NCBI GenBank assembly: GCA_019677205.1
Contig: JAAMXY010000266.1
Span: forward strand, 19,083 to 38,268
Source: Pinguiococcus pyrenoidosus
Taxonomy: Eukaryota > Sar > Pinguiophyceae > Pinguiochrysidales > Pinguiochrysidaceae
Length of the DNA stretch: 19,186 bases
Reading direction: 5' to 3'
Of this stretch, positions 1 to 8,798 are shown in pieces (within the stretch, counting starts at the first letter, position 1; every line of letters starts with the position of its first letter). A model generated the notes under the pieces. That model saw only the letters and a list, made by a program, of their open reading frames with translations, ran no database searches and was not told the origin of the DNA. A program made the translations under genes and the position numbers.

Positions 1-288
1 AATCTTTTCGCATAGTGTAAGAGTATTAAGATCACGCCCCCGGAAACCGCCATGGTGTGCTTCCTGGGTCAGCGACCACCTTCACAGTTCATGGTCATGG
101 ACAACGCGATGCCAAGGAAGCGGACTCGTGAAATCGGAGCGCAACACAGACATCCGAGCCTGCCTTCCGCAGCAAAACCTGCTCTCGCATTCCTGGCCTT
201 CTCCGCACTGACTACAATGCATTGCTCATACCAACCGCAATGTGCAAGCCATGCCCGCTCGTCGAGGGCACATCCTCTTCCCACGGCC
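1..288. other. Downstream flank of the DIX gene, no gene seen
   Basis: This stretch follows the proposed stop codon of the minus-strand DIX gene. Open frames crossing it on both strands are long only because GC-rich DNA has few stops; none shows a recognisable motif. If the last DIX exon is spliced at the GT at 291-292 instead of ending at the TGA, a further exon could lie here, but I see no convincing one. Confidence 0.4.
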
Positions 289-1597
289 TCACCATCTTCG
301 CTGATTCGTAGCACGTCCTCCACGGCCGCCGCGTCCCATGCCGTTCGGCGTCAACCCGCTGAACGCGTCCATTCGTCCGCCGGCATTGAACGCACCATTG
401 TTGCGCATGGGCGGCGTGGGCGACGACGACCCGCTTGTCTGCATCGGAGAAGCAACAGATGGTCAAAACCGTCGGCCGAGCTTTGGAGAGGCAGTCCAGA
501 AACCGGACTACGCGCAACTTCACGGGCCTGGACTGAACGTCCTGTGGCTGGACGGGACGGAGAACGTACATTTCCAAAGTTCCCGAAGCCCATGCCGTCG
601 AGACCCCCCAGGCCAGGCTGCTTCTTTTGCGCGGCCGGCGGCTGTGGGCTGCTACTCCCGCCGAACATCGCAAACGGATCCTATGGCACGAAAAGCCCAT
701 CAGCGCTCGCTATTTTTTCGCTATGCACAAGGCCAAGTCATAATTCGGCACGCACCGCCTTCTTTTGCGGCGCCCCGCCTTGCTTCTGCGACGATTGTGC
801 CATGCCAACGAGGTCGTCCGCGAACGGCAGCATGGGATCCGGCGACGGCTGTGACGGCGCTGCCCCCACATCGTCTTTAAAGGACAGGAGCTTCTCTCCA
901 TTGCCCGAGTTGAAGGTGGCAAAGTCCTGCGCCTTGGACGCGGAATTGTCCTCATCAATGCCATCGATGTCGTTCCCTAGCACGTGGCCAAGACCGTCAT
1001 CTTCTCATGTCACGCCGCGAGGCGGGGGGGAGGCAGGGTCACTCACCAACTAGGTTCGCCTCCGGCGTCGTGGGCGCCTTTGCGGCCACCGCACTGGTCT
1101 TCGCCTGCGCCACTCGCGGTGCCAGAAGTGCTTTGACCTGGAAGAAGTCACATGCGGCATGCCGTTCAGACTCTTGCCCAAGAAAGAGCCGATGTGCGGC
1201 GCAAGGAACGACGGGTCAGCGCGGTTCTCTCACCTCGACTTTCGCAAAGATGTCTCCTGAGAAAGTGGGCACCACGGCCCCGTCGTCCGTCACGTCCATC
1301 CACACATGTCCGTTCTGGTAGTTCTTCTTGAAGCGAAACACAAAGTCCCCTGCGCCAGAGCGCGAAAACGCCTCAGTGTCTTTGGTCATCCACAGCGAAC
1401 GCCGCGGAGTTCGAGGATGTTCCGCGCCGTTCGCACGCGCCGTTGGCGTCTCGCGTCGCGCGCGTACCTGGCAGCGGGAAAGCGGACTTGATGTCGCGCA
1501 GCGTGACGCCCTCGCTGCTGCGCACGGCCGCCATACTAAACGCGTTGGGATGCGTGGGGTCATCGCCGTGCTCAGGGATGTAGTAGCGCACGAGCAT
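289..1597 (-). CDS. DIX-domain protein with disordered, DPF- and RGG-containing tail
   Basis: Six exons on the minus strand: 1468-1597, 1234-1349, 1047-1137, 756-976, 570-680 and 289-438. They give about 272 residues, and all junctions are GT-AG with matching phase. Residues 1-82, built by joining exons 1 and 2, resemble a DIX domain, the head-to-tail polymerising domain of Dishevelled, Axin and plant SOSEKI: an opening strand VRYYIPEHGDDP, then VTLRDIKSAFPLPG, then FRFKKNYQNGHVWMDVTDDG ending near AKVE. The ATG at 1597 places the domain at the very N-terminus. The rest is low complexity: Ala/Pro-rich 83-112, acidic 114-150 with LLSFKDD, FADDLVG near 164-170, DPF at 187-189, Gly/Phe-rich 192-223, and RGGRGGR near the end. 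Known from the family: DIX filaments cluster signalling or polarity partners. Inferred: a polymerising scaffold. Less certain are the last exon and its TGA. Confidence 0.72.
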
Positions 1598-2934
1598 GGT
1601 GTCCAGCTGGTCGGCCGCCCGCGGGAAATCGCTTCCGAGGCGACGCGCGGCAGCCACACAAGACTCTGCGCTGGTGCAGAAAGGACGTGGCGGCGCCGCA
1701 GTGGGGAGAGACGCAAAAAGCGCGGGAGCGTTTGTCGCGCAACAGCGAATCGCATCGGGATAGTGGTGCTATAATACCCTTAAATAGGATGACTCATGCG
1801 TACAGCGAAGGAGGGTTTATTGCCAGTGGATGGAGATATTGTATTTTAGATGGCGTCAGTTTCGAACATCAATTGGCTAAAGCTCTTGGCTGCGGCTTCC
1901 GGACACCGTGTAGAATGGAAGCACACAGACGAATCTCGGAGAAGCTGACCCGTTGGGATGCTGTATCAAATTCGGATAGTGGTCCGTGAAACGCTTTCAG
2001 ACAGACACCGATGCCGACGCCGACAAAACCAGGCCACAAGAGCACCATCCGGCGAACCTTCGTGCGCCTGGTTTGCCTCTCCAATCGAAGCTGTGCGCCT
2101 TTCAGGTCGGCCCTTTCCTCATCTCCTCCCTGTGTGTCTTTCTAGCGAATCAGGAAGGGACTGTGCTGCTTGGTAGCTGACCTGGCTAAGCTTTGCTCGG
2201 CGCCTTCTTTTCCTGACTCGCTCGGCGCCTTACTTTTTGCCCCATACGAAACTCGCTCGCCTCGATTTCTCGCGGGGTGCTTCTTGGTTGGCGGCGCTGG
2301 TCCTCCTCTGGCTGCCTGCTTGCAATACAGTAACCGCTCATCCCCAGCATCTCAGACCAGATCTGGAATGCCTCTTCCGTTCCCTCGTGCAGCATTTTTG
2401 AAACGTTCCTCAACCAATCTGTCGCATGTAGTTGGCTGTGGAGGAAGTGGAGCCATTCTCCGCACGACAACTGGTTTCACCCTGGTACCGTCCATGCGCA
2501 ACTGGTCGCTTCGGAGCGCTTTGGAATAGAGCCGCAGAGCCGCGAGGGCCAAGTGCTTCTGAAGATCCGAAGCCGTCCGCTTCCGTTTTCACGTTCCCGG
2601 TTCCAACGTACTACGGGCCCAATGTACGCGCGCACAGGAGGGAAAGGCTACAGAACGCGGAAAGGGATTGGGGACTCCCCGCTCCCGTCGATCCTTTCCT
2701 CCGCCTGCCATTGGCGGAAGCGCCAATCCCAATCTGGGCTCGCTCAGTTTCCGCTTCCAGTACGACCAGCTACCGGACCGGCTCTCCGGGAAGTTGCGGC
2801 CAGCACGCGAACTCAAATCTCGGGAGTTCTTCCGACGTTTCCCCTTAACGCTGGCGAGGTCATCGGCTCGCAAGTCCTGCACGCATCGGCCTGCTCAGCT
2901 TCTCTCGCTTGCTCAGCTCCTCCTCTCATACAAG
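1598..2934. promoter_or_regulatory. Divergent upstream region of DIX and cofilin genes
   Basis: These 1.3 kb separate two divergently transcribed genes. CCAAT or ATTGG pentamers occur at about 1872, 2081, 2414, 2619, 2667, 2710, 2723 and 2729; four of the last five sit within 270 bases of the cofilin ATG. An AT-richer island at 1765-1990 holds TATAATA (about 1769) and TGACTCA (about 1790), which could serve the minus-strand DIX gene. The 12-mer GCTCGGCGCCTT is repeated 25 bases apart at 2195 and 2220. A minus-strand frame at 2186-2470 is open but unrecognised. No RNA gene was seen. Confidence 0.45.
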
Positions 2935-3851
2935 ATGGCCACTGGAATCCCATGCAGCGCCGACGTTGGCACGCAGTTCGAGCAGATGAAGCTGCGCAGC
3001 AAATCCACCTTCCTGGTCATGAAGATCGTCGAAGATGAAGTGCAGGTAAGCCCAAGATGGAACGAAACGCGCGGTCTGCTGAGGCCTGGCCTCCGGCATC
3101 GCGGTGTGAGAGCACCGCTGCTGGAAGATAGCGACGCGGCGCGACTTCGCGAAAGGGAGAGAGAACGGAGAGTGAACGGATTTCCGGACCGCAGAAGACA
3201 GGCCAGGACCGTTCGCATGCCACCGCGGCTGCTCGAGCGGCTTCGCCGCCGTCCTCTTCCTCACACGACGATCTAATCTGGGCGCCTCCAAAGGTTGTCG
3301 AAACCGGCACCGACAAGGGCGAGAACGGTGGTGTCCAGCCCTTCATGGAGTGGCTCGGAGAGGACGAGCGCCTTAACGAATGCTGCTACGCGGTCATCGA
3401 TGTGGCATTCACCACCGATGACGATCGTCCCACCAGCAAGCTCGTCTTCGTGTCTTGGTATGTTCCTACATCCGAAATGCGACCGCCGTCTCCCACGGCC
3501 AGGGGCCGTCTCCCACCGCCAGGAGCAGTCTCCCACGGGCGACGGAAGTCTAACATCTTCGTTCCGCCCGAATCGCAGGGTGCCTGACACGTCGAAGATC
3601 CGCGAGAAGATGAAATACTCGGGCACGAAGGACGCAGTCCTCGCCAACCTGCAGGTACACCTTGACTTGATCTGGAAGGATCCTTCTCCTCCTGGAAAGA
3701 AGTATGGCCACGTCTCGAGACATGGAGTGACGATACTGTTATACTTCGTTGTCGCGTTTAGGGTGCGGCCATCAAGCTCAACGCCACTGACATCTCGGAG
3801 CTTGGTGCAGAAGGAGAGGAGATCATTGCAAAGGCGAAAACGTTCGCTTAG
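2935..3851 (+). CDS. Actin-depolymerising factor / cofilin
   Basis: Four exons: 2935-3045, 3294-3457, 3579-3654 and 3762-3851. They give 146 residues, the usual size for a single ADF-homology domain. Residues 1-30 (MATGIPCSADVGTQFEQMKL) match the cofilin N-terminal helix. Residues 60-92 (ECCYAVIDVAF, then KLVFVSW) are the central strands, and VPDTSKIREKMKYSGTKDAV at 93-112 is the long actin-binding helix with its conserved KMxY...KDA pattern. Introns are GT-AG with matching phases (0, 2, 0). The family binds G- and F-actin, severs filaments and speeds turnover in the cytosol. Threonine 3 sits where animal and plant cofilins carry a regulatory phosphoserine; that it is phosphorylated here is only a guess. 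The gene converges on the glycosyltransferase-like gene, with 166 bases between stops. Confidence 0.95.
3485..3544 (+). repeat. Three imperfect 20-bp tandem copies in cofilin intron 2
   Basis: Three adjacent 20-base units (3485-3504, 3505-3524, 3525-3544) share the core GTCTCCCAC and a GCCAGG tail, with divergence in the third copy. They lie wholly inside intron 2 of the cofilin gene (3458-3578) and do not touch its splice sites. Confidence 0.7.
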
Positions 3852-4017
3852 AAGATGGGAAGGCGATGGCGACAGCTGATTGAGTAGTTACTTATCAGAT
3901 GACAAGCGGACGAAGAAGTAGTTTGGGTGCCTTGCGGGCTGCAACTAAGCTGATTTTACAACAAGCTCGAAGCCTGCACAAACCTAGATAATCTCTTGTC
4001 CTGGGCCTCTATGGAAG

Positions 4018-5804
4018 TTATGATGCTACTCGACGAACGAAGAAGTGAGCGTGTTCATAAGTTGGGATCACGTACTCGATAACCGTGCCGTTCTTGAGCT
4101 TCTTGGTGCGGAAAACTCTCTTTCCCCAGCCCTTCTCTCTTGCCCACAGCACGAAGTCTGGTTCGGTGTACTGCGACAAGACATACCGCGCACGGAGCGT
4201 CCTTCCAGGTGAGAGATTTTAAAGCAGCGCGGGAAAGATCATAAGCAACCATGTCTGCAAGCAGATCCAGAGCTGCGCCTCTCGTCGCGCGTACCATGTC
4301 AGCGGTTTGCAAAGGCCTTCACTCGAGTCGCATAGCCTCGAGTGGGTCTTCCCCTTCGGCAACGTTGTTCGAGTGTCCTCCACGGTCTCATACGAAGGAA
4401 GGAACAGCTCATCTTCGGGCTGCCCTTCCAAGAAAGGGAACGCTTCGCAGTCCTGGTGCGCCACCATGCACGCCTTGCGGATGATCGGATCGCCAGTGCG
4501 CCATCCTGAAGATCGAAGAAGGAAGGTGGGGCTTAGCCGGCCTGCAAGTTGCGTTTCGCTCCTCATCGGGCGAAGCCGCCGCATACAGACCTGGACGGAA
4601 GGCATCCTGAAACTTTTGCGGGTTCCCACACGCATGCCGGACGCGGACCATTGGCACGTGAATCATGCTGAGGAAGGTCATGTTCACGTCCTCCCTTGAG
4701 CCGAACCTGTGCATGTGACCAGCGAGAAACGCCTCCGCGTGAAGGGACGTGTCATGCTCTGCCAGGTACTGCTTCGCCGCGGCGATGCGCCGTCCGAAGT
4801 GCTCCATTACCAAGGGCGTGCCCGCCCCAAATCTGCATCGCCGAGGAGGAAATGAAGGTAAGTGGTGCTGGACGTGCTTGCCGCTTCGTGAGCCTGCTGC
4901 GCATCTACCTATCATTTATTCCTCTTGACGACATCCAGCTCGCGGCGGCGAACACCTCCTGCTTCACGCCCGTCGTCGAAGTGTTGGTTGCCACTCCGTC
5001 GCGCTCTTCAATGATTCTCCGCAGGACGTCCAGCGGAAAGGGGCCCAACCAGGCCATATCTGGCCGGACGTACAAAATGACGTCGTACTCGACGCCGGAC
5101 TTCTTCCACAGGTCCGTGACCTGCTCCAGGGAGTTGTACTGCGAAATCAAGTTCCACAGGACGGTGTGGTCTTCCTTGGTCTTCCGGGCCGCCGTCGGCA
5201 GGAAGTCCTTAATGTCCACGCCTTCTCGGAAGGCGCTCTGATTCGTGGCGGCCATCTCGTTCAGTGGCAAGAGCAAGCGCTCGTTGGGAAGCAGCAGCTG
5301 CGACTTGGCCCGCTCTTCCGGATTCCGCTTGGACGCCGCCAAGTGCGTCAGGTCATACGTGTGCATGTAGCTGTGGACCTCGATCCCGACCGACTCCAGA
5401 GGCGCGTACAAGCGCGTGTACAGGTTGCAAATGATGGTCGTGAGGCTGCGGGTCAGGCCGAAGTATGCGATCGCCACTTTCCGCCCGCGAAGAAAGTTCG
5501 CGAGCTCTTCGTCCGGCTGCTTGATCGTCCCCTGCGTGCGCAGCTCCGCTATCTTCTTACAGCACATACGCACTTGATTTCGAAGGGCCTCCGAGTCCCG
5601 CCCGTGGTGGAACATCCGGAACATCTGGTCCAGGAAGTTCTTGGTGTTCTCCACGCGCCTCTCGTTGGTCCACCTGGCGACATCGGCGCCGACCACCGAG
5701 GCGAGGAGAACCGCCCAGGGCAGGATCCAAAGAGCTCGGTGCGGGCGAGCCATCGACGTTCCTCGGCGCGCCCGCCCAAAGGGCAGCAGCTTCGCCTTCA
5801 GCAC
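4018..5804 (-). CDS. Glycosyltransferase-like type II membrane protein
   Basis: Four exons on the minus strand: 4909-5804, 4591-4832, 4295-4505 and 4018-4201, about 510 residues with phase-consistent GT-AG introns. A second ATG at 5753 would remove 17 residues and may be the real start. Residues 25-40 (ALWILPWAVLLASVVG) form one hydrophobic anchor after a basic tail, typical of Golgi or ER type II enzymes. Residues about 108-135 (KVAIAYFGLTRSL) open a Rossmann-like part. Near 240-252 comes YDVILYVRPDMAWLGP, an R-x-D motif preceding GP, followed by RFGAGTPLVMEHFGRR and SLHAEAFLAGHM. This order (R-D, GP, D/R-F-x-G, E-x-x-L-x-x-H-x) resembles poorly described protist sugar transferases; I recognise the style, not a defined family. 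The first acceptor of exon 3 could alternatively be at 4541, adding 12 residues. Substrate unknown. Confidence 0.7.
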
Positions 5805-6267
5805 GCGACGCCTGGCGCGCGAGGGAACGGCACGGCTCCGAATTTGACTTGCGCGTCCGTTCTACCGCCGCAAGGACCACTTCCTCGGCCCATGTGCGAC
5901 CGCACAGGCCGAGTCGGGGTCACGCGCGCGTCGGCTCAGACCGTCCGGCGCGCGTCCGGCGCTCCCTCGTCCGGGATCGTGACCGCGCGCACTTTGTAGG
6001 ACGGTGGGTCCTTGATGACCCAAGGCCGCAACCCGTTCTGCTTCGATTTCAATTCCCTCGGCACAGCTGTCAGAATAATTCCTCGTTGGCGCGCTTTGGC
6101 TCGCTGATTGGGCACACGAGCTGCGAGGGAAGAAGCGCAGCCAATCGTGACCATGTATTTCCGAACCGATTTGGAATGATTGGTGATGAGCTTTCAACGT
6201 CCGCGAACGGTCTCGCGGGGTGCTGCCACCTCCGTCGCAGAGCCTTGCTGCGCCGTAGCAGGCGGGT
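5805..6267. promoter_or_regulatory. Divergent promoter region with three CCAAT boxes
   Basis: These 463 bases lie between the starts of the minus-strand glycosyltransferase-like gene and the plus-strand unknown gene. CCAAT pentamers occur at 6107 (ATTGG), 6141 (CCAAT) and 6179 (ATTGG), all 85-165 bases before the plus-strand ATG. No coding frame or RNA gene is convincing. Confidence 0.5.
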
Positions 6268-7181
6268 ATGGAGAACGACAGCGACGAGGGGGGGACAGAC
6301 GGACCCGTTCGAAGTTCGCGCTGCTCAAGCACCGCCAATCCTTCGGACGAAAGCCTTGGTAGCGCATTCTACGGCGCGCATGTCGTCGCGTTGATGGACA
6401 AGCTGCTATCCTCGCGATAGTTGGCAGCTCCCAACCCCCAACGGTTCCCTTATTGGTGCGGCGTGGGGTGATACCCTATCGAGCCGTCCAATGCGCCGGA
6501 AGGCGAAGGCGACGTCCGTCTCCCGCTCCCGGCGCCAGCCGAAGAAGCGCGCCTGCTCACGAAGGCGGTCGCGGCGCGGGCTGTGGGCTGCGCCAGCATC
6601 GTTCCTGGAAAGGCCCTCGCGAGGGTGGCAGGGGTTCTGGGTTGGCCCACCGCTCCTGTGGACCACGGGTGAAGCCCGACGCCGCCAGCGACACTTCTCG
6701 GTCAACACATGTTTGCCGGAGCCGGCCGAGCCTTGAGCCGGCGTGGCGAGATTCCGGGCCTGTTCTTCGGCCTGTGCTTCGGCGTACCGCTGGGTTACCT
6801 AGCACGCCTCAGGTCCGCTGGCTCCGCCCCCCGAAGGCGCTCTGCGGCGCGCTGACCTTGCCGGCGTTGGCTCTGCGCAGGACCCAAGAGGAGGACCCGG
6901 CGGTGGTACCGTCTGGCTGGGAGCGCGTGCGGATGACGGGCGTTCTCCGCTACCGGGGCAAGGTCACTGGGAAGCAGCAGTGGACGGTGGACGACATCAT
7001 AGAATTCCGAGCCAAGCTGCGCATGGAGGAGGCCGGCATCAAGACGGACGTGGACCAGGACTACCATCGCGTGTGGCGAAAGTGGAGGCTCAAGTACGTA
7101 CAGATCCCCTCTCAGAGCCTCGGCAAGGAAGCGGAGGAGCTCAGCAGCGGAAGAGCTGCGGAGCCCCGCCACAGAAGCTGA
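6268..7181 (+). CDS. Unrecognised small protein with hydrophobic middle
   Basis: Proposed exons 6268-6358, 6539-6640, 6689-6812 and 6881-7181 give about 205 residues. The last two introns (6641-6688 and 6813-6880) are phase-consistent and well supported by codon texture. The first intron is uncertain: an alternative joins 6268-6381 to 6484-6640. The N-terminus is acidic and Ser-rich (MENDSDEGGTDG). Then comes an Ala/Val/Leu-rich stretch (TKAVAARAVGCASIVPGKAL, ARVAGVLATLLGQ), a Gly/Phe-rich hydrophobic run (IPGLFFGLCFGVPLGYLARL), and a polar C-terminal part with GWERVRMTGVLRYRGKV, WTVDDIIEFRAKLRMEE and DYHRVWRKWRLKY. It may have one or two short membrane hairpins followed by a soluble basic domain. 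I do not recognise the family. It ends 426 bases from the stop of the convergent HisC gene. Confidence 0.5.
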
Positions 7182-7607
7182 GGAGCTGAGTGTCGCTCCG
7201 CACTGACTTCGTTTCCCCTGCAAAACCCTCTCTGGTAATCTAGGACGAAAGCGCGTGCATACGACTTGGATAAGACCATAGACTAGCCAGCAAGGAAGCC
7301 AGCGAGGAAGCCAGGAAGGAAGGAAGGAAGGAAGGAAGGAAGGAAGGAAGGAAGGAAGGAAGGAAGGAAGGAAGGAAGAAAGGAAGGAAGGAAGGAAGGA
7401 AGGAAGGGTTCAGTGACGATGGCGGGGCCTTTGGCTCCCCTTCCTGCGGCTGCGGTAGAATGAGCTCTCCTCAGGTGGTTTACAGTCGCGAGACCTTCCG
7501 TAACCCATTACGCAATACTTCTTGGCGTTTCTTCATCCTCATCCTCATCCTCGTCTTCTTCATCTTCTTGCTCCACGCGACATTCCCATCCTCTTGACCT
7601 TGCCTTG
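7182..7607. other. Convergent spacer carrying a microsatellite
   Basis: This lies between the stop codons of the unknown plus-strand gene and the minus-strand HisC gene. It holds the AAGG microsatellite and a pyrimidine-rich CATCCT/CTT run at about 7530-7572, just past the HisC stop. No gene was found. Confidence 0.6.
7312..7407 (+). repeat. AAGG tetranucleotide microsatellite
   Basis: About 24 copies of AAGG in tandem, broken once near 7379 by an AGAA variant. It is preceded by degenerate AAGCCAGC/GAGG copies from about 7285. It lies in the spacer between two convergent genes. Such a tract should vary in length between strains. Confidence 0.95.
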
Positions 7608-8798
7608 CTATTCTTCTTGCACAATCTCGGCGTAGACCTTGGGAAGGAGGGATAGGAAGAGGTCGTTCTGCTCTGGCGTGCCGATGGATGCCCGAATGCA
7701 GTCGTCGCAGTGAAGCTGATCTCCCCGGTATCGCACGACGCAGCCCCGCTCCGCCATGGTTTTGTAAACTTCCTTTGCCACCTTGGGAACCTGGAAGAGG
7801 ACAAAGTTCGTGTCCGACGGGTGCACCAGCGTCACGAACTCGTAGCCATTCAACGCGGCCATGACGCGCTGCCTTTCTCGCTTGATCTTCTTGATGTTGT
7901 CGTACAGCGGCGTCAGGTCGTCGAACACCCGGTACGCGATCTCCTCCGTCAGCTTGTTGATGCTGTAGGGAGCCTTGACGTTGTTGAAGATCTGGACAAT
8001 CTCCTCGTGCGCGAAGGCCATCCCCAGGCGGATCGCGGCGAGGCCGAAGGCCTTGGACATGGTCTGCATGACCAGAAGGTTCGGATACCTGTCGAGGAAC
8101 TTGAGGGCGCTGCCGTCGGCGCTGAAGTCCACGTAGGCCTCGTCGAGGGCGATGATGCCGTCGAAGGACGAGTTGCAGAGCTCCTCCACCTGGGCGTGCG
8201 TGATGCTCTTCGCGGTCGGGTTGCCCGGCGAGCAAACGAACATGACCTTCGTGGTCTCGTCCGCCGCGGCCAGCATGCCCGGAATGTCCAGTTGGAAGTC
8301 CGGCGTGAGCGGCGCCTTCTGCAGGTTGACGTTGTTGACCTTGGCGCAGACCTTGTACATGCCATAAGTGGGCGGCGTGATCAGCACCGAGTCCCGCCCC
8401 GGCTCGCAAAAGATGCGGATCAGCAGGTCGATCGCTTCGTCACTGCCGACGCCCAGGAAGATTTGCTCCTTCCGCACGCCTCGGAACTCCGCGATCTTCT
8501 CCTTGAGCTCCCAGAGGTACGGCGACGGGTATCGCTCCAGCTCCAGCGCGTTGTCCTGCGGATCCAAGGGTGGGCCGTAGGCGTTTTCGTTGGCGTCCAG
8601 CAGCACGCCTTCCGAATAGTCGTCTCTGGCGCAGCGGTAGGGCTGCAGCTCCAGGATGTTCTGCCGCACGAGCTCTCGAGGCTGGCGTCTGCGCGCGGCG
8701 GCCGCCTTCCCCGTGCTGGCCACCCACAAGGGAATGGCCACCAGCACCACCGCGGCCAACGCAGCGGCCGCCATGTCGTCTTGCTTCACGCTTTCCAT
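7608..8798 (-). CDS. hisC: Histidinol-phosphate aminotransferase
   Basis: One uninterrupted exon of 396 residues. It transfers an amino group from glutamate to imidazole-acetol phosphate, giving histidinol phosphate, using PLP. Family hallmarks appear in order: LDANENAYGP, YPSPYLWELKEKIAEF, LGVGSDEAIDLLIRIFCEPG, TPPTYGMY, VCSPGNPT, ALDEAYVDF, the PLP lysine in TMSKAFGLAAIRLGMAF (Lys249), NFVLFQVP and VVRYRG. The catalytic core starts near residue 40. Ahead of it is MAAAALAAVVLVAIPLWVAS, a hydrophobic segment, then a basic AAAARRRQPR stretch, so the product is probably membrane-targeted or imported; histidine synthesis is plastidial in plants and many algae. I chose the ATG at 8798 as the first in-frame ATG. 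The frame stays open upstream to 8843 without an ATG. It shares a divergent promoter with NMD3. Confidence 0.95.
   Translation of the reverse strand: MESVKQDDMAAAALAAVVLVAIPLWVASTGKAAAARRRQPRELVRQNILELQPYRCARDDYSEGVLLDANENAYGPPLDPQDNALELERYPSPYLWELKEKIAEFRGVRKEQIFLGVGSDEAIDLLIRIFCEPGRDSVLITPPTYGMYKVCAKVNNVNLQKAPLTPDFQLDIPGMLAAADETTKVMFVCSPGNPTAKSITHAQVEELCNSSFDGIIALDEAYVDFSADGSALKFLDRYPNLLVMQTMSKAFGLAAIRLGMAFAHEEIVQIFNNVKAPYSINKLTEEIAYRVFDDLTPLYDNIKKIKRERQRVMAALNGYEFVTLVHPSDTNFVLFQVPKVAKEVYKTMAERGCVVRYRGDQLHCDDCIRASIGTPEQNDLFLSLLPKVYAEIVQEE

Noticed and set aside
52-1053. Long plus-strand frame of 333 residues
   Set aside because: It runs antisense to five exons of the DIX gene and crosses their introns; the Ser/Pro/Arg/Ala-rich composition is that expected of the shadow frame.
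2186-2470. Minus-strand frame with MLHEGTEEAFQIWSEMLGMS
   Set aside because: It reads slightly protein-like, but has no recognisable motif, no supporting neighbouring exon, and lies in a CCAAT-rich upstream region.
6453-7181. Continuous plus-strand frame of 242 residues
   Set aside because: Only its last part (from 6881) is convincing; the earlier part is replaced by exons in other frames joined by good GT-AG introns, and the unspliced version is Arg/Pro-rich noise.
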